DNA from: Tautonia rosea
GTDB lineage: Bacteria > Planctomycetota > Planctomycetia > Isosphaerales > Isosphaeraceae
Direction of reading: 5' to 3'
DNA: 64,000 bases
Assembly: GCF_012958305.1 (NCBI RefSeq)
Contig: NZ_JABBYO010000002.1
Location: 62,001 to 126,000, forward strand
The translations under genes and the position numbers were made by a program. This document shows, in pieces, positions 1 through 6,889 of this stretch. Numbering within the stretch: position 1 is the first letter of the stretch; every line of letters starts with the position of its first letter. The notes under the pieces were generated by a model. The model had not been told where the DNA came from. It did not search any database and saw only the letters and a program-made list of their open reading frames with translations.

Positions 1-500
1 GAAATGACGTGAGAAGGGCCGCGGACCCCGAGCTGGATGGAGAGTTCCGACGAGATGTTCCCAGGCGTTCCCGCCGGAACGGCCAGGGCGGTGGCTTTTT
101 CGAGCTGCCCCTTGTAGTAGTAGCCGTATAGCTCCTCAACAAAGGCGATGCCGCCACCGCCGGTGCCGAGCAAGACACCAATCTGGCGACGCGTGTCGAG
201 GTCGAGGTCGTTCGGGGGGAAGCCGGCGTCGGTCATGGCCTCTCGGGCTGCGAGGATCGCCAGAGGGACCGTTCGGCTGACGACCTTGAGTTGTTTCGGC
301 TCCATGGCGTCGCGGAGGTCGATCCCTCGGATTGCGCCGGCAATCCGGCTTCCGAGAGCAGAGGTGTCGAACTCCTGGACGCTCGTCACTCCGCTGCGTC
401 CCTCGCGGAGGGCGCTTCGGAAGGCGTCGATTCCGACACCGTTGGGACTGAGGGCACCTAATCCTGTGACGACCACTCGCCGAATCGGCACGTTGCGCAT
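1..500 (-). CDS. beta-ketoacyl-ACP synthase, FabF-like (N-terminal part)
   Basis: The first 166 residues of a condensing enzyme of fatty-acid or polyketide synthesis; the gene runs off the left edge. The protein starts MRNVPIRRVVVTGLGALSPNG, the usual first beta strand and glycine turn of KAS II (FabF) enzymes, and later shows LLGTGGGG and a GNISSELS stretch that precedes the active-site cysteine in this family. The catalytic Cys and the two His lie outside the window, so activity cannot be judged. KAS II elongates acyl-ACP with malonyl-ACP in the cytosol. Planctomycetes carry several paralogues, so this could be a housekeeping FabF or one from a secondary-metabolite cluster. It is divergent from the Trm112-like gene at 684. 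Confidence 0.88.
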   Translation of the reverse strand, partial: MRNVPIRRVVVTGLGALSPNGVGIDAFRSALREGRSGVTSVQEFDTSALGSRIAGAIRGIDLRDAMEPKQLKVVSRTVPLAILAAREAMTDAGFPPNDLDLDTRRQIGVLLGTGGGGIAFVEELYGYYYKGQLEKATALAVPAGTPGNISSELSIQLGVRGPSHVI

Positions 501-683
501 TGCTGCTCGCTTGGGAACTTTACCTGGGCGACTAGGACGAGAGGCCAAACACGTTTAGCCTCCTCAAGGGCCAGATTCGACTTCCGTCGGCTGGCCTGGT
601 TCTCCATAATGACGGCCAGACGCCATCGACGGGAAGCGACGACCGCCCGAGCGGGGTCGCCAGCCAAGAGGAACGAGGCTCCA

Positions 684-908
684 ATGATCAGCGAGGAATT
701 GCTATCTTTACTTGTTTGCCCGATGGGCAAAGCTCCGTTGCGGCTGGAAGATCAGACCCTCGTCTGCACCCGGTGTGGGGTCCGGTTCGCCATCAAGGAT
801 GATATTCCGAACATGCTGGTCGAGGAGGCCGAACTCCCAGAGGGGTGCCACTCCCTCTCGGAACTTGATTGTGTGAAGGCGGGAGCTGCCAAGGTCGATC
901 CCGTTTGA
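684..908 (+). CDS. Trm112-like small zinc-ribbon protein
   Basis: A 74-residue protein of the Trm112/YcaR family. It begins MISEELLSLLVCPMGKAPLR, continues with a CTRC pair and ends the core with IKDDIPNML, all family hallmarks. In eukaryotes and archaea Trm112 is a small activating subunit of methyltransferases; the bacterial role is poorly defined. The usual first CPxC pair is reduced to CPMG, so only three of four possible zinc ligands remain, a variation also known in other bacterial members. I chose the ATG at 684 because the family starts at this point and a purine-rich GAGGAACGAGG stretch lies upstream; the open frame extends back to 609 but that part looks non-coding. Confidence 0.85.
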   Translation: MISEELLSLLVCPMGKAPLRLEDQTLVCTRCGVRFAIKDDIPNMLVEEAELPEGCHSLSELDCVKAGAAKVDPV

Positions 909-1036
909 GCGGTCAAGCACGACGCGGAGGCGGGAGATTGGGCATGCTTGCTCTTGACCAAGGGCCGAATCTGCCCGCCAGCGCGGGTCCGATCGCGTTG
1001 AGGAATGTGTTTGGAGCGTCTGGAGCCAATCGCGGC

Positions 1037-1249
1037 TCAGGTGACCACCGGCGGGTCACTCACGTCGGTCATCCGTTGCTCAACCCATTGCAGCAACTCT
1101 GTTGCATGGGAGGTGACGTCAAGATGATGGCCTTCGCTAAAGTCGAGGCGAACGAGCAATTGGGTGTGTTCAGGATCGGGGGTCAGGTTCCGGATCATCG
1201 TGACGCGATCGAAATTCACGAAGATCGAACCGATTCGGACCAGATTCAT
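1037..1249 (-). CDS. small hypothetical protein (70 aa)
   Basis: A 70-residue soluble protein starting MNLVRIGSIFVNFDRVTMIR, followed by alternating strands and an acidic helix near the C terminus (ATELLQWVEQR). I do not recognise a named family; the short beta-rich start recalls small FlbD-like proteins, but this is only a resemblance. It sits at the downstream end of the minus-strand phage head module, 113 bases beyond the 149-residue gene, and converges with the Trm112-like gene. It could be the last gene of that module or an unrelated host gene. Confidence 0.55.
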   Translation of the reverse strand: MNLVRIGSIFVNFDRVTMIRNLTPDPEHTQLLVRLDFSEGHHLDVTSHATELLQWVEQRMTDVSDPPVVT

Positions 1250-1362
1250 GAGCGTACTCCCAGTTCGATGCCACTGCCCAGCAGATTTGCAAGCGTATCA
1301 ATAGATGTTTGATTCGTTCTGTTCGCGGTTTGGGTGAGGCTTCACTCTGTAAAGAATCGGAA

Positions 1363-1812
1363 TTACGTGGTCGTGATTGAGGAGGGGAACGACGCGGGAA
1401 CGAGGAACGAAAATGTTCCCACCAACTCACAGATTGCTTCTCCGTTGCCCGCCGAGAGTCGCGACTCGCCGCGCTGGATGGTGGAGAGACTCGGGACACA
1501 CCCTTCACCGAAGTTTGCCCCGTTCAACCGGGCGATCACTTCGTGAGCCAGGCGATCGGTTTCGAGAAACCTGGTTCGGAGATCATCGCCTCGGACGCGA
1601 AGGGTGACCCGATAGGTGATGCGACGGATCAGACGGGTGGGATCGTCGGTTCTTGATTCCGTCCAGGAACCGGGAGAAATGATTGCCAGGGGACTGGCGA
1701 TCGACGCTTCATTGCTGCGCTCGACGTCGTCGAGCCTGAGGGAGCCGAAGAGACGGGTTGCAGCCAGACACGAGATCATCGCGTCGTAAGCATCGCAGTC
1801 GGTTGCGCTCAT
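1363..1812 (-). CDS. hypothetical protein of the phage head module (149 aa)
   Basis: A 149-residue protein, acidic and helical at the N terminus (MSATDCDAYDAMISCLAATR), then beta-rich with ITYRVTLRVRGDDLRTRFLE. I do not recognise the family. Position and size (downstream of the capsid and two connector-sized genes) would suit a tail-terminator or head-completion protein, but nothing in the sequence proves it. It is separated by 113 bases from the 218-residue gene, and that gap holds a hairpin. Confidence 0.6.
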   Translation of the reverse strand: MSATDCDAYDAMISCLAATRLFGSLRLDDVERSNEASIASPLAIISPGSWTESRTDDPTRLIRRITYRVTLRVRGDDLRTRFLETDRLAHEVIARLNGANFGEGCVPSLSTIQRGESRLSAGNGEAICELVGTFSFLVPASFPSSITTT

Positions 1813-1832
1813 GAGTAAACCTGTAAGGTTTG

Positions 1833-1861
1833 ACCTACCCGAGGTAGAGCCTCGGGCAGGT
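1833..1861. other. hairpin between two phage-module genes
   Basis: An inverted repeat with 12-base arms (ACCTACCCGAGG and CCTCGGGCAGGT), one G-T mismatch and a five-base loop. It lies in the 113-base gap between the 218- and 149-residue genes of the head module. No T-run follows on the minus strand, so it is not a canonical intrinsic terminator; it may act in mRNA processing or attenuation. Confidence 0.45.
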
Positions 1862-1925
1862 CAGGAAACGATCGTGCCAAGACGAAAGGTTGCGACGCGG
1901 GGAGGATGAAGGTGCCCGGCTCGGA

Positions 1926-2582
1926 TCAACGGATCAGACGTGTTCCGAGGCGAGGAATCCGATCGGGATGGATGAGGTTTTCACTGATGATCAACCGCGT
2001 CATCAATCGTTCGAAGCTGGCTTCGAAAAGCCTGGCCCGGGTTGCGAAGGCCGTGTCGCCGTCTCGCGTGATGGCCGCATAGCGACGGGCCAAGACCAAC
2101 CGGACGACGGCATCGCGCAGGGAGATCCCGTCGAGGCCAGGAAGCGAAGGAGAGGTGGTTCGGATGCCGAGTAACGCGTCAACCTCTCGGCTTGCCTGAC
2201 TGATCTGAGGGTCGAGGGTCATGATCAGGAACGAGACATTGGTCAATCCTTCGGGGGGCGCGACCGGTTCACCCAGTCCAGACGCCATGCCGAGGCGGCG
2301 GAGTTTGACCGAATGGGCAGCGACCTCGGCCACCCCAAAGAGGGCCCCGGGCGATCGGAACCGCTCGACGGGGGCGATCAATCGAACCACATGACCCGGG
2401 CAAAGTCCCGAGTCGGTAAACGTGACTGAGCTGGAATGAAGTGTCCAGCGATCCGAAGGGTCGAAGCTTCCATCGGTGCCAGCCGCGATGAGCTGATCGT
2501 CTGGGAACAGGGGACCCACGTCGGATGGTGAGAGCAAGGCGACATCTTCGTCGCTTGCGTAGTTGGTGTACGTGGTGTTCAT
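1926..2582 (-). CDS. putative head-module protein, connector position (218 aa)
   Basis: A 218-residue protein starting MNTTYTNYASDEDVALLSPS. The middle part is beta-rich (HSSSVTFTDSGLCPGHVVRL) and the C-terminal half is helical with an Arg-rich end. I recognise no named family. It follows the capsid gene and a 123-residue gene, where tailed phages encode head-tail connector or adaptor proteins, and that is the best guess. The start was chosen at 2582 because its ATG overlaps the TGA of the upstream gene by four bases (ATGA), implying translational coupling. The frame stays open far upstream, but that part is antisense or out-of-frame to the two preceding genes and looks spurious. Confidence 0.7.
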   Translation of the reverse strand: MNTTYTNYASDEDVALLSPSDVGPLFPDDQLIAAGTDGSFDPSDRWTLHSSSVTFTDSGLCPGHVVRLIAPVERFRSPGALFGVAEVAAHSVKLRRLGMASGLGEPVAPPEGLTNVSFLIMTLDPQISQASREVDALLGIRTTSPSLPGLDGISLRDAVVRLVLARRYAAITRDGDTAFATRARLFEASFERLMTRLIISENLIHPDRIPRLGTRLIR

Positions 2583-2950
2583 GGTGCCTCGTGAGGAGTC
2601 AAATCGGGTGACGGTTTTCGGCGTCGAGATCGTTTCCCTGAGGAGTTCTTGGTCGAATCCGTCGCAGCACCAAGAACACATTCGGCGCCACAGGCGGTTG
2701 CCACGGCTCGAAGCATGGCATCTGCGGCTTCGAATGAGATCTTGAGCTGGTGGCGGAACTCGGCCGCCTGCTGCAGGATGGCTTTGGCTCGATCGCGGTC
2801 GGCTTCGACCGCCTGGGAACAAAGGACTGAGAGGGCAGCCAACGCCTCGACCCGACCGGCGGGACCGGCGAGGTCGGGTCGGCCGGCGTGCTTGGCGGCG
2901 GCGGCGAGGAATTCGGGATAGCCACGGAAATGAAATTGGAATGGAGTCAT
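2579..2950 (-). CDS. putative head-module protein (123 aa)
   Basis: A 123-residue, mostly helical protein starting MTPFQFHFRGYPEFLAAAAK and ending in a basic, Ser/Lys/Arg-rich tail. The family is not recognised. It sits between the major capsid gene and the 218-residue gene and overlaps the latter by four bases. Size and place suit a small capsid-associated or head-completion protein, which is inference from gene order only. A 12-bp hairpin separates it from the capsid gene. Confidence 0.65.
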   Translation of the reverse strand: MTPFQFHFRGYPEFLAAAAKHAGRPDLAGPAGRVEALAALSVLCSQAVEADRDRAKAILQQAAEFRHQLKISFEAADAMLRAVATACGAECVLGAATDSTKNSSGKRSRRRKPSPDLTPHEAP

Positions 2951-2995
2951 GATCGCGTCCTTTGCGTGATCGCGGCTTCGCGTTGCGAGCGAATG

Positions 2996-3022
2996 CTGGG
3001 GACCCGACGATCGGGTCCCCAG
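2996..3022. terminator. perfect 12-bp hairpin downstream of the capsid gene
   Basis: CTGGGGACCCGA, a three-base loop CGA, then TCGGGTCCCCAG: a perfect 12-bp GC-rich stem 33 bases after the capsid stop on the minus strand. It lacks a T-run. A partial terminator or RNA-processing structure placed to keep capsid mRNA more abundant than the downstream genes is a reasonable reading, as in many phages, but is not shown. Confidence 0.5.
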
Positions 3023-3054
3023 CGAAAGCGTTTCCTAACGGGAGGGGCTGGACA

Positions 3055-4197
3055 TCAGCTTGCCGAGAAGGCCGTGATGCCTTCGAGCCAGGCGTGGTGT
3101 GCCTCGTTCTCGACCTCGATGGCCCCTTCTGCGATCCAGTCGCCTTCGAGGGCATCGCCGCGGCTGCCTCGGGGGTTCCAATACTCGTTGCGCTTCATGC
3201 GGAGCCGGACCTCAGAACTGGTCAGGGCAATCGCCGTGAAGGGTCGGAGCAGGGGGGCTTCGATGAGGGAGATGCCACCGAGGAAGGGGGCTTCGAAGAC
3301 GTCGATCGGCAAGCCGAAGACGTTGACGCCGGCGTCGATGCGCTGGGCGGCGTGTCCCCAGATGGCCAGGCCGGTCATGAAGTTGGTCGAGACGATCAGG
3401 ACGTCGGGCGAGCCGCCATTGGCCCGGCAGCGTTCCAGGGTGTCTCGGACGAGGTCGCTCGGCTTGTAGCCGCTGCCACTGGTCGGCGTGGTGATGCGGT
3501 TGGTCGAGAGCAAGGCCCGCAATCCTCGCTGCTTGGGCCGGCCGGAGACCGTGGGAGATTCACCAAGGCCGTAGTAGCAGGAGACTTCCATGTCATCGAG
3601 CAAGTTCTGCAAGGCATCCATCCGGTGCTGATCGAAGGGGGTCTGGATGCCGGGAGTGGTCTGATAGCCGAGGCTCGATTGGAGCGAGCCGCCGACCTGA
3701 ACCGGGTGCTGCCAGGTCTGGCAGTACTGAGCGATGCCGGTCGGCTGCAGGGCAACGGCGCTCTGATTGATCTCGGAGCCGGATCGGCTGTTGCCGATCA
3801 GTCGGACCTCGTCGTCGATGGCCGCGGCGGCCGCGGTGGTTCCCTCGACGGCTCGGCGGACCTTGACAGTGACGGTGGAGCCGTTCGGGAACTCAAGAAT
3901 TTCGATGCGTTCGCCCGAAGGCAGTTCCAGCACGTCTCCGATCATGAAGGAGCTGGCATCATCGAACGTGAACAGTTCGGCACTGATCGTTGCGGTGGCA
4001 GTAACGGTGGCCAGCCGTTTGCGGAAGGCTCGGTTGACCATCGAAAAGGTCGTGGAGCCGACCGGGAGGCGCGGCAATCGGGTGACGAGGGGACACCGAT
4101 TGACGAACCAGTTGGTGGCGACGACGTGAACGTCGTTGCGGATCTGGGCCTGGTGGTCGGACGCGCGCTGAATGCCTTGCAGGAACGTGGTGGACAT
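3055..4197 (-). CDS. phage major capsid protein
   Basis: A 380-residue protein with the layout of an HK97-fold major capsid protein of the DUF5309/SU10-like type. The N terminus (MSTTFLQGIQRASDHQAQIR) is followed by a beta-rich insertion, then QHRMDALQNLLDDMEVSCYYG (a long spine-helix-like segment), a loop RGLRALLSTN, and a C-terminal domain with DVLIVSTNFMTGLAIWG and a final core RLRMKRNEYWNPRGSRGD. The polypeptide would form the icosahedral shell. It follows the scaffold-like gene in the order terminase, portal, scaffold, capsid, which strongly supports the call. No separate maturation protease is visible, so scaffold removal must occur by another route. Confidence 0.85.
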   Translation of the reverse strand: MSTTFLQGIQRASDHQAQIRNDVHVVATNWFVNRCPLVTRLPRLPVGSTTFSMVNRAFRKRLATVTATATISAELFTFDDASSFMIGDVLELPSGERIEILEFPNGSTVTVKVRRAVEGTTAAAAAIDDEVRLIGNSRSGSEINQSAVALQPTGIAQYCQTWQHPVQVGGSLQSSLGYQTTPGIQTPFDQHRMDALQNLLDDMEVSCYYGLGESPTVSGRPKQRGLRALLSTNRITTPTSGSGYKPSDLVRDTLERCRANGGSPDVLIVSTNFMTGLAIWGHAAQRIDAGVNVFGLPIDVFEAPFLGGISLIEAPLLRPFTAIALTSSEVRLRMKRNEYWNPRGSRGDALEGDWIAEGAIEVENEAHHAWLEGITAFSAS

Positions 4198-4270
4198 GAG
4201 TCTGTCTTTCTCAAGTGAAGTTCAAGGAAACCATGAAATCGATCGGACAAACGGTCAGGGGATCATCCGT

Positions 4271-4900
4271 TCAAAAGCGACGGCGTCCAAGCCCGATGGG
4301 AGCATCGGGGTTTTGGCGATGACCCTGGAGGGCTTCTCGCCATCGCATCAAGACCGCTTCCCCCAGGTTCTTCGGTGGGGGGGTGGCCGTTGCGGTCGAG
4401 GTGGATCGGGAGTCGCCGGGAGGCGTGGTCCCTCCCCGAGACGTAGGCCGGGAGAAGTGGGCGTACTCGGAACTGGCCAGCCAGGCGTTGACGGCTTCTG
4501 CGACGGAACGCCCATCGCGGGTTGCAACGCGGAATTGGCCGGCCTCGTCGATGACCTCCAGCTCGTCTCGCCAGAGCTTGATGAGCTGAGGGGCGGCCCC
4601 CTGAACCAGGGGGCGGCTGGCCAGGACGGTGGCCAGCTCTTTTTCCTTCGTGGCGGCTTTGAAGGCTCGTTCCCAGTCTTCGGCCTTCTTCGACCAGCGG
4701 CCGATTTCCTCCGCTCGCAGGCGATCGTCTGCGAGAGATCGCTCGGCGGCGCGTTCCTTTGCTTCGGAGATCTTCGTCGCACTCGCGGCGGCCGCCCGGA
4801 GGGCTTCCAGCTCTGACGCTGAGATGCTGACCATCTCAGCGTCGGCAGGAGACCCTTCGTCGATGGTGTCTGGATTCAACAGGATGCGATACATCGTCAT
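4271..4900 (-). CDS. phage scaffold-like protein
   Basis: A 209-residue protein with a charged coiled-coil centre (EAKERAAERSLADDRLRAEE and on) and a disordered Ser/Thr/Pro-rich segment before a basic C terminus. This composition, acidic and helical with a basic tail, is typical of capsid scaffolding proteins that bind the capsid subunit through the C terminus. It lies directly before the major capsid gene, the standard place for a scaffold. No protease motif was seen. The 39-residue membrane peptide gene ends only 25 bases upstream. The functional call rests on composition and synteny, not on a recognised family. Confidence 0.7.
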   Translation of the reverse strand: MTMYRILLNPDTIDEGSPADAEMVSISASELEALRAAAASATKISEAKERAAERSLADDRLRAEEIGRWSKKAEDWERAFKAATKEKELATVLASRPLVQGAAPQLIKLWRDELEVIDEAGQFRVATRDGRSVAEAVNAWLASSEYAHFSRPTSRGGTTPPGDSRSTSTATATPPPKNLGEAVLMRWREALQGHRQNPDAPIGLGRRRF

Positions 4901-4925
4901 GATCCATACTCGAAGTTCAAAAGAA

Positions 4926-5045
4926 TCAGGGGCGGCGGTCGAAGAACCCGAAGACCATGGGAATGACCAGCGAAGTCAGGGTCGACATCAGGAAAAGGCT
5001 GACGACCATAGCGGTGAGCAGTTGCGGGACAAACTCGTGAGCCAT
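4926..5045 (-). CDS. 39-residue single-pass membrane peptide in the head module
   Basis: A short gene encoding MAHEFVPQLLTAMVVSLFLM followed by a second hydrophobic stretch and ending FGFFDRRP. Residues about 8-33 form one hydrophobic helix, and the basic end suggests a cytoplasmic C terminus. A GAGGG ribosome-binding site lies eight bases before the ATG. It occupies the gap between the portal-like and scaffold-like genes. Small membrane peptides in phages include holins and membrane-anchoring assembly factors; nothing here distinguishes these. A chance ORF is possible, but the ribosome-binding site, exact fit into the gap and clean membrane profile argue for a gene. Confidence 0.6.
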   Translation of the reverse strand: MAHEFVPQLLTAMVVSLFLMSTLTSLVIPMVFGFFDRRP

Positions 5046-5183
5046 GACATTGCCCTCGTTTCGAGGTTCCGGAACGGCTCCGGCTCTGGCACGAGTCGAA
5101 TGATCCGGACGATTTGTGTTAATAAAACGGTTCTTTCACAAAGGAAGGTTGCCTCGAGGCTCCATCGTGAAACATGAAATAAG

Positions 5184-6809
5184 TTAGAGAACGTTGATGT
5201 CCTGGAAGACATCGCGGCGGTCGATCTGGTCGTAGGGGATGCCTGCGTCTTGCCCCTGAGTTTTTCGGGCAAGGTAGTTGGCAATCTCCTCTTCGCACTC
5301 GGCATACTGGGGGTCGCTGAGACCAGGCAGGCAGAGGCGAAGTAGTCGGGCCAGCATCAATCCTTCGCAGGTGGGTAGGGCACCAGCCCGGGTGGTGAGG
5401 GCCTGGAAATCGGCCGTGGCCCGTGCCACCGCATCGGCGGTGTAGAGGTCGAACTCGGCGGGATACACGATCTGGATCGCGGCCACCACTGAGGTCGAAG
5501 GTGGGCCATCACTCAGGACCGTCAGCGCGAACTCGGCCACCACGCGTTCGGCCTGAGCGAGGACCCGGGCAATCTTGGCCAGACGGTTATTCCCGTCGGC
5601 CTGATCGAGCATCTTGGCCAGGCCCGACTGGGCACCGGCCTCGCGAACGGGAGTACGGATTAATGAGGCATCACGGTCGACGTCGTCGCGAAGGTCGGCC
5701 TTGTTTCGTCGGATCGACTCCGCGCTATCCTTCGGGAATTCAACGATGTCGAACCCTTCATAGGTAGTCTGGCCACCCTGAGAGTTCTTTTTCTTGGGCA
5801 AGAGCCATCCCGGTCCGATCGGCACGGAGCCGTCCGGCTGAACGTAGTCTTCAGGTCCCTGGAGCAAGGGATGGGCCTGAGTCGTGTCGGAGAGGATCAA
5901 CTCGGAGTCGCGGTTATAATATTCGCGCTGACGTTCGGCGATCCCTTCGTATCGTGATTGACCGATGTTGCGGCATCGGGGCTTGCGTCGGTCAAAGAGC
6001 CGGATGATCGGCACCTGGCCGAAGGTATGTGGCGTCTGGGCAAGTACTTCGCCGTCCTCGGTGTAGAGCGTTGACCCCTCGGCCGTCCAGTGACGATAGC
6101 AAGTGATGATTTCGTCACCGGAATCGTGGCGTTCGAGCACGAGGCATTCGAGGTAGCGTTTCCCCTGGTCATCGAGCCGCCACCAAAGCATGTTCTCCGG
6201 CAAGATGCAGGAGGCCACGCAGGTGTCGAGCCCGAGGCGAACGACATCGGCTCCGGTTTCGATTGGCTCGCCCGCAGGGGCGGGGGGATGATCGAAGCAG
6301 ATGTCGAGCTGGCCAAGGGTGAGCAGGAGCGGGGCGACGGTTTCGGCCATCCACTGGTCGATCGTGGTGCCGCAGCCATCCACGTCTTGCCACCAGTCCA
6401 GCAAAACGCCTGGTCCGGAACGCTTGACCTCACGAGCAAACAGGCGAGCCAGGTGCGTTTCGATGGCCTCGGCCAGGAAGGTGGGAACGGGAGTCCGGGC
6501 GCGTCGGAGTTCGTAATCGTCGTCGGTAGCCAGAGTGGCAGCATCGGTTCCGAAGCCCGAGAGTGGCGAGAACGGGGCCGATCCCGGAATGGGAGCGAAA
6601 TTACTCGCTTCTCTCGGATCGGGATATTCACGTTTGTGACGAATCAGGTTGCGAACGGGCAACCCGCGTCGGTCGTAGCCATAGACGGCGTGTCGGTAGC
6701 GCTCGCCACCTTCGAGCGAGTCAAGCAGCCAGCGCCATCGCTGGTGGTGCTCTTGCCACTCCACGTGTCTGCGGCTGATCAGTTCGAGTGATTCGCGGTT
6801 GTGCATCAT
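5184..6809 (-). CDS. phage portal-like protein
   Basis: A 541-residue protein between the large terminase and the scaffold-like gene, the canonical place of the portal. The length suits portals (about 400-550 residues). Visible features include an N-terminal helical part (ISRRHVEWQEHHQRWRWLLD), a central alpha/beta region with VPIIRLFDRRKPRC and IAERQREYYNRDSELILSD, and a helical stretch ESIRRNKADLRDDVDRDASL that could be the stem-crown part. The portal forms a dodecameric ring at one capsid vertex and docks the terminase. I do not see a textbook family signature, so the call rests mainly on synteny, length and helix pattern. Confidence 0.68.
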   Translation of the reverse strand: MMHNRESLELISRRHVEWQEHHQRWRWLLDSLEGGERYRHAVYGYDRRGLPVRNLIRHKREYPDPREASNFAPIPGSAPFSPLSGFGTDAATLATDDDYELRRARTPVPTFLAEAIETHLARLFAREVKRSGPGVLLDWWQDVDGCGTTIDQWMAETVAPLLLTLGQLDICFDHPPAPAGEPIETGADVVRLGLDTCVASCILPENMLWWRLDDQGKRYLECLVLERHDSGDEIITCYRHWTAEGSTLYTEDGEVLAQTPHTFGQVPIIRLFDRRKPRCRNIGQSRYEGIAERQREYYNRDSELILSDTTQAHPLLQGPEDYVQPDGSVPIGPGWLLPKKKNSQGGQTTYEGFDIVEFPKDSAESIRRNKADLRDDVDRDASLIRTPVREAGAQSGLAKMLDQADGNNRLAKIARVLAQAERVVAEFALTVLSDGPPSTSVVAAIQIVYPAEFDLYTADAVARATADFQALTTRAGALPTCEGLMLARLLRLCLPGLSDPQYAECEEEIANYLARKTQGQDAGIPYDQIDRRDVFQDINVL

Positions 6810-6889
6810 GGAAGTCTTTGGGGCTAGCGAACGGGATAGTGGTCAGTCGATTCAGGGTTTCCATCCTGTGTGATCGAGTTGTTCTCGCG

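Noticed and set aside
2962-4218. 418-codon plus-strand frame opposite the capsid gene
   Set aside because: Antisense to the capsid gene; Gly/Asp/Arg-rich translation without domains.
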